DNA of 8,672 bases from Dichotomicrobium sp964650735 (GCA_964650735.1 CAZYUT010000090.1:1-8672); one strand, 5' to 3'. Numbered from the stretch's first letter, positions 1 through 5,904 are shown. Notes: generated from the sequence alone by a model not told the origin. Translations and numbers: made by a program.

Positions 1-1022
1 GGGCCATCGAAAGCCGCATTTATGCCGAAGACCCCAACCGCAACTTTCTGCCCTCGATCGGCCGGCTGGTCCATTACCGCGAGCCGGAAGCTGGCGCGCA
101 TCAAGGCCGCACCATTCGAGTCGACACCGGCGTCGAGGAGGGCGGCGATATCTCGATGTTCTACGATCCGATGATCGCCAAGCTGTGCACGCACGGGCCG
201 GACCGGCTCGCCGCGATCGACCACATGGCCTGGGCGCTCGACAACTTCTTCATCGACGGTATCGAACACAACGTCCCGTTCCTGAGCGCCATCATGCAGC
301 ATCCGCGCTGGCGCGCCGGCGATCTGTCGACCGGCTTCATCGCGGAGGAATACCCGGACGGCTTCGCGCCCCGCGAGCCGAGCGGGGAGGAGCGCGAAAT
401 GCTCGCGATCGCCGCTGTATTCATTGACGATTTAAGCAATCGGCGGCGCAGGCAGATTTCCGGGCAAATGAGCGGGCAGGCCGTGCAATTCGCGCCAGTG
501 CGCGTGGCCAATGTCGGCGGAGTGAGCGGGAAGCTGGCGGTGCGCAGTCACGAGAACGGCCATGCTATTATCGACGTCCTGGACGCCGCGGGCGCGGTGC
601 GCCGGACGGTGGAAGTCACGTCCGAATGGTGGCCCGGCAACCCGGTGTGGCAGGGCGAGATCGACGGGAGCGCTGTCGCGGTTCAGCTTCGCCCGCTGCT
701 GAACGGCTACGAGCTGACGCATCGGGGAATTCGCCTGCGCGCCCATGTGTTCACCGAGCGCGAGGCGGAGCTTGCTGCGCTGATGCCCGAGCGCCAGCCG
801 CCCGACACCTCCAAGACGCTATTGTGCCCGATGCCGGGGCTGGTGGTGTCGATCGACGTGGGCGAGGGGCAGGAGGTCAAGGCGGGCGAGCGGCTCTGCG
901 CGGTCGAGGCGATGAAGATGGAGAATATCCTGCGCGCTGAACGTGACGCGGTCGTCGCCAAGATCAACGCCAAGCCTGGCGATAGCCTTGCCGTCGACGA
1001 CGTGATCATGGAATTTGAGTAG
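1..1022 (+). CDS. pccA: Propionyl-CoA carboxylase, biotin-containing alpha subunit (3' part, 5' end outside window)
   Basis: The reading frame is open from the first base (complete codons from position 3) to a TAG at 1020-1022, giving 339 C-terminal residues. It starts inside the biotin carboxylase domain: the AIESRIYAEDP motif, followed by FLPSIG, is typical of the biotin carboxylase C-terminal region of acyl-CoA carboxylases. A middle stretch matches the linker/BT region expected in PCC alpha subunits. The end is a biotinyl carrier domain with AMKMEN; the biotin-accepting lysine is the codon at 915-917, 35 residues from the C-terminus, as is canonical. The enzyme carboxylates propionyl-CoA to methylmalonyl-CoA in the cytoplasm together with a PccB beta subunit, which is not in this window. 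The ATG at 156 is internal and not the start. Methylcrotonyl- or acetyl-CoA carboxylase subunits share the fold, but the wording of the motifs and the spacing favour PccA. Confidence 0.93.
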   Translation, partial: AIESRIYAEDPNRNFLPSIGRLVHYREPEAGAHQGRTIRVDTGVEEGGDISMFYDPMIAKLCTHGPDRLAAIDHMAWALDNFFIDGIEHNVPFLSAIMQHPRWRAGDLSTGFIAEEYPDGFAPREPSGEEREMLAIAAVFIDDLSNRRRRQISGQMSGQAVQFAPVRVANVGGVSGKLAVRSHENGHAIIDVLDAAGAVRRTVEVTSEWWPGNPVWQGEIDGSAVAVQLRPLLNGYELTHRGIRLRAHVFTEREAELAALMPERQPPDTSKTLLCPMPGLVVSIDVGEGQEVKAGERLCAVEAMKMENILRAERDAVVAKINAKPGDSLAVDDVIMEFE

Positions 1023-1080
1023 CCGGCCGTTTGCCGTCAGACTGGCGGCTCGGCAATCGGCGCAAAGCAGCGAGGGTGTT

Positions 1081-1713
1081 ATGTCGTCCGCCAGATGGCT
1101 TTTCACGTTTTACGGGCGCATCGGCCGCGGCCGCTGGTGGCTGGCGTTTCTCGTCCAGCTTGTCATCATCGTCTTCGCGGGTTTCGTTGCTCGGCTGCTC
1201 ACGCCGGGCGGACCGGGCGGAGGGCCGCCAGCGGGACCGGCCAATATCCCGGCGATCGTTATCTTGCTGGCAGCGTTCGCCGTAGCCACCTGGATTTCAT
1301 TGGCGACCTCCGCGAAACGGCTGCACGATGTCGGCGTGTCGGGTTGGTGGATCATCCCGCTTTTTCTGGCCTCGATGGCGGGCAGCGCGGTTTCGAACGC
1401 CGCGCCGCCGTTTGGCCCGGAAGGGATCGTGATGATGATCGTCGGCTTGATCCTCACGCTCGGGCCGATCATCTACCTCGGCGCGGTGCCCGGTCAGGCG
1501 GGCGAGAATCGGTTCGGCCCTGACCCGCGGGCTGGGGGTGCGAATCCGGAAACCGGGTTTGACCCGGGCGGATCCGACACAACCGGAAGCGCCCGCAGCG
1601 GGCGCGTTGAGAGCTTCAGCGACGAACTGCGCGAGCTTCAGCGGCTGCGCGACGAGGGCGTGATCACGCAAGATGAGTTCGACCGCAAGAAGAAGCAGAT
1701 CCTGGGAATATAG
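1081..1713 (+). CDS. DUF805 family membrane protein with C-terminal SHOCT domain
   Basis: A 210-residue protein. I chose the ATG at 1081 because GAGGG at 1072-1076 precedes it and because DUF805 proteins begin with an aromatic stretch followed by GRIGRxxWW, seen here at residues 9-20. A TTG at 1015 would extend the frame but overlaps pccA and adds no family sequence. About four hydrophobic segments are visible (near 19-40, 57-76, 88-106 and 113-134). The DUF805 hallmark KRLHDVGVSGWW is at 79-90, and the PG..GENRFGPDP motif ending the domain is at 138-149. After a Gly/Pro/Ser-rich linker, residues 180-210 form a charged SHOCT module (LRELQRLRDEGVITQDEFDRKKKQIL), a short helical domain often attached to membrane or oligomerising proteins. 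The biochemical function of DUF805 is unknown. It lies 58 bp after pccA and 15 bp before the next gene, so co-transcription is likely. Confidence 0.9.
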   Translation: MSSARWLFTFYGRIGRGRWWLAFLVQLVIIVFAGFVARLLTPGGPGGGPPAGPANIPAIVILLAAFAVATWISLATSAKRLHDVGVSGWWIIPLFLASMAGSAVSNAAPPFGPEGIVMMIVGLILTLGPIIYLGAVPGQAGENRFGPDPRAGGANPETGFDPGGSDTTGSARSGRVESFSDELRELQRLRDEGVITQDEFDRKKKQILGI

Positions 1714-1728
1714 GATCGCGCGACCCGG

Positions 1729-2223
1729 ATGATCCTGTATTTCGCCTATGGCTCGAACATGCATCCGCGGGTCATGCGCATGCGTTGCCCCGGCGCGCGG
1801 GCGGTCGGGCCGGCGCGGCTCGATGGCTGGCGTTTTCTTATCAATAAGCGCGGCGCCGCGTCGATTTGGCCTGATGCCGATCACCACGTCTACGGTGTGC
1901 TCTGGTGGTGCACCCTTAGGCACATTCGGGCGTTGGATGCCTATGAAGGCCTGCGCTGGCGCAACTATTTCCGCCGCCGGCTGAGCGTCGCGCGCGGGCA
2001 GGCTTATGCGGGCGCGTTTGTCTACACGGGCAGCCGGCACATTCCGGGGGTGGCGCGGCCGAACTACCTCCTGAGCGCCGTGCTCCCGGGCGCGCGCGAA
2101 TTCGGACTGCCGGCCGCATACATCGAATATCTGGAAAGCTGGCTGCCGCGACGGCCGATCGGCGCCCACGGCACAGCGCGGCAATATCTGGGGCGTCGGC
2201 GGCCCGCGCGCTTTCCGCAATGA
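1729..2223 (+). CDS. Gamma-glutamylcyclotransferase (GGCT/AIG2-like) family protein
   Basis: A 164-residue cytoplasmic protein. The N-terminus MILYFAYGSNM carries the YGSN loop (residues 7-10) that binds substrate in the gamma-glutamylcyclotransferase fold. The motif LDAYEGLRWRNY (69-80) places the general acid/base glutamate at E73. WWCTLRHIRALDAYEG, together with a preceding YGVLW (55-59), matches the family core. Members release 5-oxoproline from gamma-glutamyl amino acids or peptides, or act on gamma-glutamylamines; the exact substrate cannot be read from the sequence. The start is the ATG at 1729, with homology beginning at residue 1. There is no strong Shine-Dalgarno in the 15-bp gap after the DUF805 gene, so translational coupling is plausible. 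The C-terminal 25 residues are arginine-rich and less conserved. The acylphosphatase gene follows after 18 bp. Confidence 0.88.
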   Translation: MILYFAYGSNMHPRVMRMRCPGARAVGPARLDGWRFLINKRGAASIWPDADHHVYGVLWWCTLRHIRALDAYEGLRWRNYFRRRLSVARGQAYAGAFVYTGSRHIPGVARPNYLLSAVLPGAREFGLPAAYIEYLESWLPRRPIGAHGTARQYLGRRRPARFPQ

Positions 2224-2241
2224 AGAGGAGCCGGAGCGTGA

Positions 2242-2526
2242 ATGGTTGATCAGCGCACGGTCCATGTGCTCATCCACGGCCGCGTGCAGGGCGTCTATTT
2301 CCGCGCGTGGACACAAGAGCAGGCGGAACAGCTCGGATTGTCCGGCTGGGTGCGCAATCGGCGCGACGGCGCTGTCGAGGCGGTTTTCGCAGGGCCGGCC
2401 GAGAAGGTGGACCTGATGCTGGAGCGCTGCCGGTTCGGCCCGCGTGATGCACAGGTCGCTGAAATCGAGGTCATTCAAGACGGCGGCGCCGCGCCGGAGG
2501 GTTTCACCGTCAAGCCGACGAAGTAG
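2242..2526 (+). CDS. acyP: Acylphosphatase
   Basis: A 94-residue protein, the normal size for this one-domain family. It hydrolyses the carboxyl-phosphate bond of acylphosphates such as acetyl phosphate or 1,3-bisphosphoglycerate in the cytoplasm. The signature GRVQGVYFR spans residues 13-21, with the catalytic phosphate-binding arginine at R21. The second signature GWVRNRRDGAVEAVFAG spans 35-51, with the catalytic asparagine at N39. The ATG at 2242 is preceded by the purine-rich AAGAGGAG at 2223-2230, which overlaps the stop of the upstream gene. It is the last gene of the plus-strand cluster. Its final 17 bp (2510-2526) overlap the 3' end of the ABC-F gene on the opposite strand, so no separate terminator fits between the two genes. 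Confidence 0.95.
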   Translation: MVDQRTVHVLIHGRVQGVYFRAWTQEQAEQLGLSGWVRNRRDGAVEAVFAGPAEKVDLMLERCRFGPRDAQVAEIEVIQDGGAAPEGFTVKPTK

Positions 2527-4414
2527 CGGTGTCCACTGTTGACGCGGTCTCGTAGGCTTCGCTCGCGGCCAGCCAATCCTCTTCCACCTGCTCCAGCTCC
2601 TTGGCCAGTTCCCCGCGCAGGCGGGCATAGTCGCGCGCCCGTTCCGGCGCCCCGTCGTACAGCGCCGGGTCGGCCAGCTTCTCGTCGAGCTTGGCGAGTT
2701 TGGCCTGAAGCGTTTCCATTTGCCGTTCGTGCCGCTGGATCGCTTTTTTGAGCGGGGCCAGATCGGCGCGGCGCGCGGCGGCGGCGCGGCGGCCGTCGGT
2801 GCGGCTGGCCCGCGCGGTGGAGGCGGCCGACGGGGTTCGCGCGCTCTGTCGTGGTCCCGTGACCTGCGCCCGGTAGCTGGCGATGTCGCCGTCATAGACC
2901 AGCGCTGTGCCGTCCGCGACCAGCCAGAGCCGGTCGGCGCAGGCTTCGATCAGATGCCGGTCATGGCTTATGAGGATGACCGCGCCGTCGTATTCGTTCA
3001 GCCCCTGGATCAGCGCCGCGCGGCTGTCGACGTCGAGGTGGTTGGTCGGCTCATCGAGGATCAGCAGATGCGGTGCGCCGAAGGCGGCAAGCGCCATGAG
3101 CAGCCGCGCCTTCTCGCCGCCCGACAGCTTCTCGCACTTCGTGTCCGCCTTGTCCGCGCCGAAGCCGAGCTGGCCGAGCTTGGCGCGCTTTTGCGCCTCG
3201 GTGGCGTCTTCCATGCGCGCGGCGATGTAGTCATAGGGCGATTTTGCGGGGTCGAGATCGTCCATCTGGTGCTGAGCGAAGAAGCCGGTTTCCAGCTTCT
3301 TGGACGCGCGCCGGTGCCCGGCGCCCGGCTCCAGCCGCCCGGCCAGCAGCTTGGCGAGCGTGCTCTTGCCGTTACCGTTCGCACCGAGGAGCGCTATTCG
3401 GTCGTCAACATCGAGCCTCAGGTTCAAATTTTGCAAGACGGGCCTGTCCGGGTCGTAGCCTGCCGAGGCATTCTCGATCCGGATCAGCGGGTTGCCCAGC
3501 GGGCGCTCCGGCGAGGGGAAATGAAATGGCGTGACCTGCTGCTCGACCGCCGCGGCGATGGGCTGCATCTTCGCCAGCGCCTTCAGCCGGCTCTGGGCCT
3601 GGCGTGCTTTCGTCGCCTTGGCGCGGAAGCGCTCGACGAACGCTTCCATGTGCCGGCGCATCTCGTCCTGCTTCTTTTTCAGCTTGAGTTGCAGACGTTG
3701 CTGCTCGCGCCGGGTTTCCTCGAACCTGTCGTAGCCGCCCGCATAGAGCGTGAGCCTGCGGTTCTCCAGATGCAGGATCGCGTCCATCGAGCTGTTGAGG
3801 ATGTCGCGGTCGTGGCTGACGACGATGATCGTGTGCGGGTAGCTGCGCAGGAAGGTCTCCAGCCACATCACGCCCTCAAGGTCGAGATAGTTGGTCGGCT
3901 CGTCCAGGAGCAGCAGGTCCGGCGCGGCGAACAGCGCCGAAGCGAGCGCCACACGCATCCGCCAGCCACCGGAAAAGGCGGAACAGGAGCGGGCTTGCGC
4001 GGCTTCGTCGAAGCCGAGGCCAGCGAGGATACTTGCCGCGCGCGCCGGGGCTGAATGCGCGTCGATATCGTTCAGGCGCAGATGGATCTCGCTGATCCTT
4101 TCCGGCTCGGTGGCAGTCTCTGCCTCGGCGAGCAAACGCATGCGCTCGGTATCCGCTGCCAGCACCGTGTCGAGCAGGCTCTCCGGCCCGCCGGGCGCTT
4201 CCTGCGCGACCTGGCCGATGCGCGCGTTCTTCGGAATCGTGATGCTGCCTTGGTCGGGCGCGATCTCGCCTGTGATCAGGCGCAGGAGCGTGGACTTGCC
4301 CGTGCCGTTGCGGCCGACCAGGCCGACCTTGTGGCCGGAGGGAATTGCGGCTGTGGCCCCTTCGAACAGCGGCTTGCCCTCGATGCGATAGGTCAGATCG
4401 TTGATGTGCAGCAT
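2510..4414 (-). CDS. yheS: ABC-F family ATPase, YheS/Uup type
   Basis: A 634-residue soluble protein with two ABC cassettes and no membrane domain. Cassette 1: Walker A GRNGTGKS at 34-41, signature FSGGW at 147-151, Walker B plus catalytic glutamate LLLLDE at 167-172, switch histidine H201. Cassette 2: Walker A GANGNGKS at 344-351, signature LSGGE at 430-434, LLILDE at 450-455, H484. Between them (about 225-300) is the basic interdomain linker with FRAKATKARQAQSR, typical of ABC-F proteins that reach into the ribosome. An Ala/Arg-rich tether (520-550) leads to a charged C-terminal coiled coil (551-620), as in E. coli YheS or Uup; overall length and the FSGGWRMR context fit YheS best. The family acts on ribosomes or translation; its precise role here is inference. 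The ATG at 4414 is preferred because the family begins with MLHINDLTYR. An upstream in-frame GTG would run into the ndk promoter. No good Shine-Dalgarno is visible. Confidence 0.92.
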   Translation of the reverse strand: MLHINDLTYRIEGKPLFEGATAAIPSGHKVGLVGRNGTGKSTLLRLITGEIAPDQGSITIPKNARIGQVAQEAPGGPESLLDTVLAADTERMRLLAEAETATEPERISEIHLRLNDIDAHSAPARAASILAGLGFDEAAQARSCSAFSGGWRMRVALASALFAAPDLLLLDEPTNYLDLEGVMWLETFLRSYPHTIIVVSHDRDILNSSMDAILHLENRRLTLYAGGYDRFEETRREQQRLQLKLKKKQDEMRRHMEAFVERFRAKATKARQAQSRLKALAKMQPIAAAVEQQVTPFHFPSPERPLGNPLIRIENASAGYDPDRPVLQNLNLRLDVDDRIALLGANGNGKSTLAKLLAGRLEPGAGHRRASKKLETGFFAQHQMDDLDPAKSPYDYIAARMEDATEAQKRAKLGQLGFGADKADTKCEKLSGGEKARLLMALAAFGAPHLLILDEPTNHLDVDSRAALIQGLNEYDGAVILISHDRHLIEACADRLWLVADGTALVYDGDIASYRAQVTGPRQSARTPSAASTARASRTDGRRAAAARRADLAPLKKAIQRHERQMETLQAKLAKLDEKLADPALYDGAPERARDYARLRGELAKELEQVEEDWLAASEAYETASTVDTATSSA

Positions 4415-4484
4415 GGCTGACAAGGTTTGAGACGTGCCCGGCGAATGCAAGGATTTTGTTTGCGGTTTGCGGTGCGTGCGGGCC

Positions 4485-4513
4485 TTGTCCGGTGCGGGCG
4501 CGGCGGCTATAAG
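4485..4513 (+). promoter_or_regulatory. Predicted sigma-70-type promoter of ndk
   Basis: A -35-like TTGTCC (4485-4490) and a -10-like TATAAG (4508-4513) are separated by exactly 17 bp. The -10 end lies 38 bp before the ndk start, giving a short leader of about 30 nt. This sits in the 137-bp divergent gap between ndk and the ABC-F gene. Motif and spacing are seen directly; use as a promoter is inferred. Confidence 0.6.
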
Positions 4514-4551
4514 CAGCCCCGGGTCCACATCCGACGAAGAGGAAACTCCAG

Positions 4552-4974
4552 ATGGCTACTGAGCGGACGCTGTCTATCATCAAGCCTGATGCGACAGAGC
4601 GCAACATCACCGGCAAGATCATCGCTATGCTGGAAGAGGGCGGCCTGCGGGTCGTTGCGCAGAAGCGGGTGCGCTGGTCGCGCGAGCAGGCGGAAAAGTT
4701 CTACGAGGTGCACAAGGAGCGGCCGTTCTATGGCGACCTCGTCACCTTCATGACGTCGGGACCAATCGTGCTGCAGGTGCTGGAAGGTGAGAACGCGGTG
4801 GTCAGGAACCGCGAGATCATGGGCGCGACCAATCCTGCCGAAGCCGAGGCTGGCACAATCCGCGCCGAATTCGGCGAGAATATCGAGCGCAACTCGGCGC
4901 ATGGTTCAGATAGCCCGGAGAACGCGGCGCAAGAAATCGCGCTGTGCTTTGATGAGAGTGAAATCGTCGGCTGA
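4552..4974 (+). CDS. ndk: Nucleoside diphosphate kinase
   Basis: A 140-residue enzyme, the standard length. It transfers the gamma-phosphate of ATP to nucleoside diphosphates through a phosphohistidine, keeping (d)NTP pools balanced. The N-terminus ERTLSIIKPDA contains the conserved lysine K11. The nucleotide-binding stretch RNREIMGATNPAEAEAGTIR spans 85-104. The active-site motif NSAHGSDS places the phosphorylated histidine at H117. The start at ATG 4552 is supported by the Shine-Dalgarno AAGAGGAA at 4537-4544 and by a promoter at 4485-4513. It is transcribed away from the ABC-F gene, and an inverted repeat at 4983-5014 follows the stop. Nothing is unusual in the protein. Confidence 0.97.
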   Translation: MATERTLSIIKPDATERNITGKIIAMLEEGGLRVVAQKRVRWSREQAEKFYEVHKERPFYGDLVTFMTSGPIVLQVLEGENAVVRNREIMGATNPAEAEAGTIRAEFGENIERNSAHGSDSPENAAQEIALCFDESEIVG

Positions 4975-4982
4975 CGATTAAT

Positions 4983-5014
4983 GCCGTACCTGTTTGATCG
5001 AAGTGAGGTACGGC
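4983..5014 (+). terminator. Stem-loop downstream of ndk, possible terminator
   Basis: GCCGTACC (4983-4990) is perfectly repeated in inverse as GGTACGGC (5007-5014), and one further T-A pair extends the stem to 9 bp around a 14-nt loop. It starts 8 nt after the ndk stop. There is no U tract, so it may be a non-canonical terminator, an RNA 3'-end stabiliser, or part of the repeat-rich tract that follows. Confidence 0.4.
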
Positions 5015-5054
5015 TCCAACGCTCTAACCCTGCACCTGTCTCGCACGAGAAGCA

Positions 5055-5091
5055 GTTCGCACCTCGCGGATTGCTCGCAAGCGGTGCGGAC
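5055..5091. repeat. Imperfect inverted repeat
   Basis: GTTCGCACC at 5055-5063 pairs with GGTGCGGAC at 5083-5091, eight Watson-Crick pairs and one G-T pair, enclosing 19 nt that itself contains TTGC/GCAA. It may be a palindromic-repeat unit or a small structured RNA; no promoter for it is evident. Confidence 0.4.
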
Positions 5092-5182
5092 TTAGAGGGT
5101 TCTCAGTAAAATTGGATCGCGGTAGTGGGTTCGGATCCTACGGCGGGGGCGTAGCGGCCAAAGTGCGGTACAACCAAGACTG

Positions 5183-5222
5183 AGAGCGCGTTCGCCAACT
5201 CCGATTTCCTTGAACACGCTCT
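5183..5222 (-). terminator. Inverted repeat at the 3' end of the secreted-protein gene
   Basis: AGAGCGCGTTC (5183-5193) and GAACACGCTCT (5212-5222) form an 11-bp stem with one mismatch and an 18-nt loop. On the minus strand it overlaps the stop codon (5221-5223) of the secreted-protein gene and could end its transcript. It lacks a U tract. The AGAGCG ends match the style of dispersed alphaproteobacterial intergenic palindromes, so it could equally be a repeat element. Confidence 0.4.
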
Positions 5223-5640
5223 AGAAACGATGCTTGAGCGTGCCGCGAATGACCACATCGTCCTCTGCTGGCTGGCCGGTCTTGTCGGCGGCGCCCGGCA
5301 CGTCCTTCATCTCGAACTTCGTGTCGTCGGGCGCGCCGTAGAGGAGTTCAAGCCCGAAGTCGAACTTCGGCAAGGTTCCGATGTACCCGATCCCGGGGAT
5401 GTTGAGCGGCGTGCCCTCGCCAGCGGACGGGCTGGCCGAGGTCGGGTCGATCATGCGCAGCACGGGGAGTTCATCCTGCACTGGCGTGCCGGGGGCGGAC
5501 CTCAGTTCGGCCGGCGCTTCGACCACGGCCGTCCCGGGCACGGATGGCGCGCCATCAACCTCGCTGAAGGCCGATGCTGCGCCGGAACCGAGCACGAAGC
5601 CGGCAAGCCCCGCTATGAGTGTCAACGACATTTTGCGCAT
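5221..5640 (-). CDS. Small secreted/periplasmic protein of unknown function
   Basis: A 139-residue protein that I cannot assign to a named family. The ATG at 5640 is chosen because a GGGAG Shine-Dalgarno lies about 8 nt upstream and because it gives a clean signal peptide: MRKMSLT, a hydrophobic core (about 7-20) and an AxA-type cleavage site after A24 (ASA|F). In-frame codons further upstream would spoil this. The mature part is rich in Pro, Ala, Gly and acidic residues (25-80). Two strand-like segments follow: FDFGLELLYG (93-102) and VVIRGTLKHRF at the C-terminus. The final residue is Phe, as in outer-membrane beta-barrel C-terminal signals, but the protein is too short for an ordinary barrel; it could be outer-membrane-associated or part of an oligomer. 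The upstream region contains a CtrA box, a DnaA box and clustered GANTC sites, suggesting cell-cycle-linked expression. Confidence 0.8.
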   Translation of the reverse strand: MRKMSLTLIAGLAGFVLGSGAASAFSEVDGAPSVPGTAVVEAPAELRSAPGTPVQDELPVLRMIDPTSASPSAGEGTPLNIPGIGYIGTLPKFDFGLELLYGAPDDTKFEMKDVPGAADKTGQPAEDDVVIRGTLKHRF

Positions 5641-5711
5641 AGGTCTTACTCCCGCTGCTACGCTTAACATGGCTCTATGCCGCGGCGGATGCAAGTTTCT
5701 CCCGCGAAGTC

Positions 5712-5726
5712 TTAAGCACTTGTTAA
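5712..5726. promoter_or_regulatory. Predicted CtrA-binding site (TTAA-N7-TTAA)
   Basis: TTAA at 5712-5715 and TTAA at 5723-5726 are separated by exactly 7 bp, matching the core of the alphaproteobacterial CtrA box. It lies 72-86 bp upstream of the secreted-protein start codon, in non-coding DNA. At this base composition a chance match anywhere in the window is unlikely. Binding is inferred. Confidence 0.55.
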
Positions 5727-5759
5727 AGAACGAGGAATCCCGAGGAGATTGTGATTCTG

Positions 5760-5775
5760 TGTTGCACACGCAACA
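5760..5775. promoter_or_regulatory. 16-bp palindrome, possible operator
   Basis: TGTTGC (5760-5765) and GCAACA (5770-5775) are perfect inverse repeats around ACAC. On the minus strand the palindrome covers where the -10 box would fall for a TTGACA found at 5786-5791. That is a common arrangement for a repressor operator. No cognate regulator can be named. Confidence 0.35.
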
Positions 5776-5791
5776 GGTGATGCACTGTCAA
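5763..5791 (-). promoter_or_regulatory. Weak candidate promoter for the secreted-protein gene
   Basis: A consensus -35 TTGACA reads on the minus strand at 5791-5786. Seventeen bases further on, the -10 position (5768-5763) reads TGTGCA, a poor match. If used, it would need an activator, and the transcript would have a leader of over 100 nt containing the CtrA box. Confidence 0.25.
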
Positions 5792-5862
5792 ATAGGGTTG
5801 TCGATGCCTGAACTTGCCGGTGAATCAGCACCTTCGCGCGACTGTGGCTGGATACCCACAGC

Positions 5863-5871
5863 TTATACACA
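5863..5871 (+). promoter_or_regulatory. Perfect DnaA box TTATACACA
   Basis: TTATACACA matches the 9-mer TTATNCACA exactly. A weaker copy, ATACCCACA (5852-5860, two mismatches), lies just before it. A small inverted repeat, CTGTGG/CCACAG (5842-5847/5856-5861), overlaps the weaker copy. The site is non-coding. It could be a DnaA-regulated promoter element or a DnaA-titrating site; one strong box does not make an origin. Confidence 0.5.
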
Positions 5872-5904
5872 GTTCGGCGCGCCGATGAGCGAATCAGGCG
5901 CGGT

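Larger units (their letters stand above)
4975..5220. other. Intergenic tract with several inverted repeats
   Basis: This 246-bp gap between convergent ndk and the secreted-protein gene has no credible ORF. It holds at least three separate inverted repeats: 4983-4990/5007-5014; 5055-5063/5083-5091 (GTTCGCACC against GGTGCGGAC, one G-T pair); and 5183-5193/5212-5222. Smaller stems occur near 5114-5138 and 5139-5153. From memory it resembles the intergenic palindromic repeats common in Rhizobiales genomes, with AGAGC at the ends and a TTTGATCGAAGTG-like core. That resemblance has not been checked. Confidence 0.45.

Noticed and set aside
156..1022. A 288-aa protein starting at ATG 156
   Set aside because: The frame and PccA homology continue upstream to the window edge, so this ATG is internal to pccA.
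1297..2895. A very long open frame (532 codons) on the minus strand opposite the DUF805, GGCT and acyP genes
   Set aside because: It is antisense to three well-recognised genes, its product is Arg/Pro/Ala-rich low-complexity sequence, and long shadow frames are expected in GC-rich coding DNA.
2720..4054. A 444-codon open frame on the plus strand inside the ABC-F gene
   Set aside because: It lies wholly antisense to the ABC-F ATPase motifs, shows no recognisable domain and has shadow-like composition.
4415..4528. A longer N-terminus for the ABC-F protein from a GTG at 4528
   Set aside because: It would run through the ndk promoter, and the extra 38 residues do not resemble the family N-terminus.
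5125..5141. A tRNA T-arm-like stem-loop: GTGGG, 7-nt loop TTCGGAT, CCTAC
   Set aside because: No matching acceptor stem, D-arm, anticodon arm or CCA end is present, and the loop has G where tRNAs have the invariant A. Probably coincidence within the repeat-rich tract.
5641..5769. An upstream extension of the secreted protein (start at 5769)
   Set aside because: The added residues would precede and disrupt the signal peptide, the ATG at 5640 has a good Shine-Dalgarno, and the region carries regulatory motifs instead.
5641..5904. A replication origin (CtrA box, DnaA box and GANTC sites together)
   Set aside because: There is only one perfect DnaA box, no clear AT-rich unwinding stretch and no typical origin-neighbour genes. 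Kept as a regulatory region.
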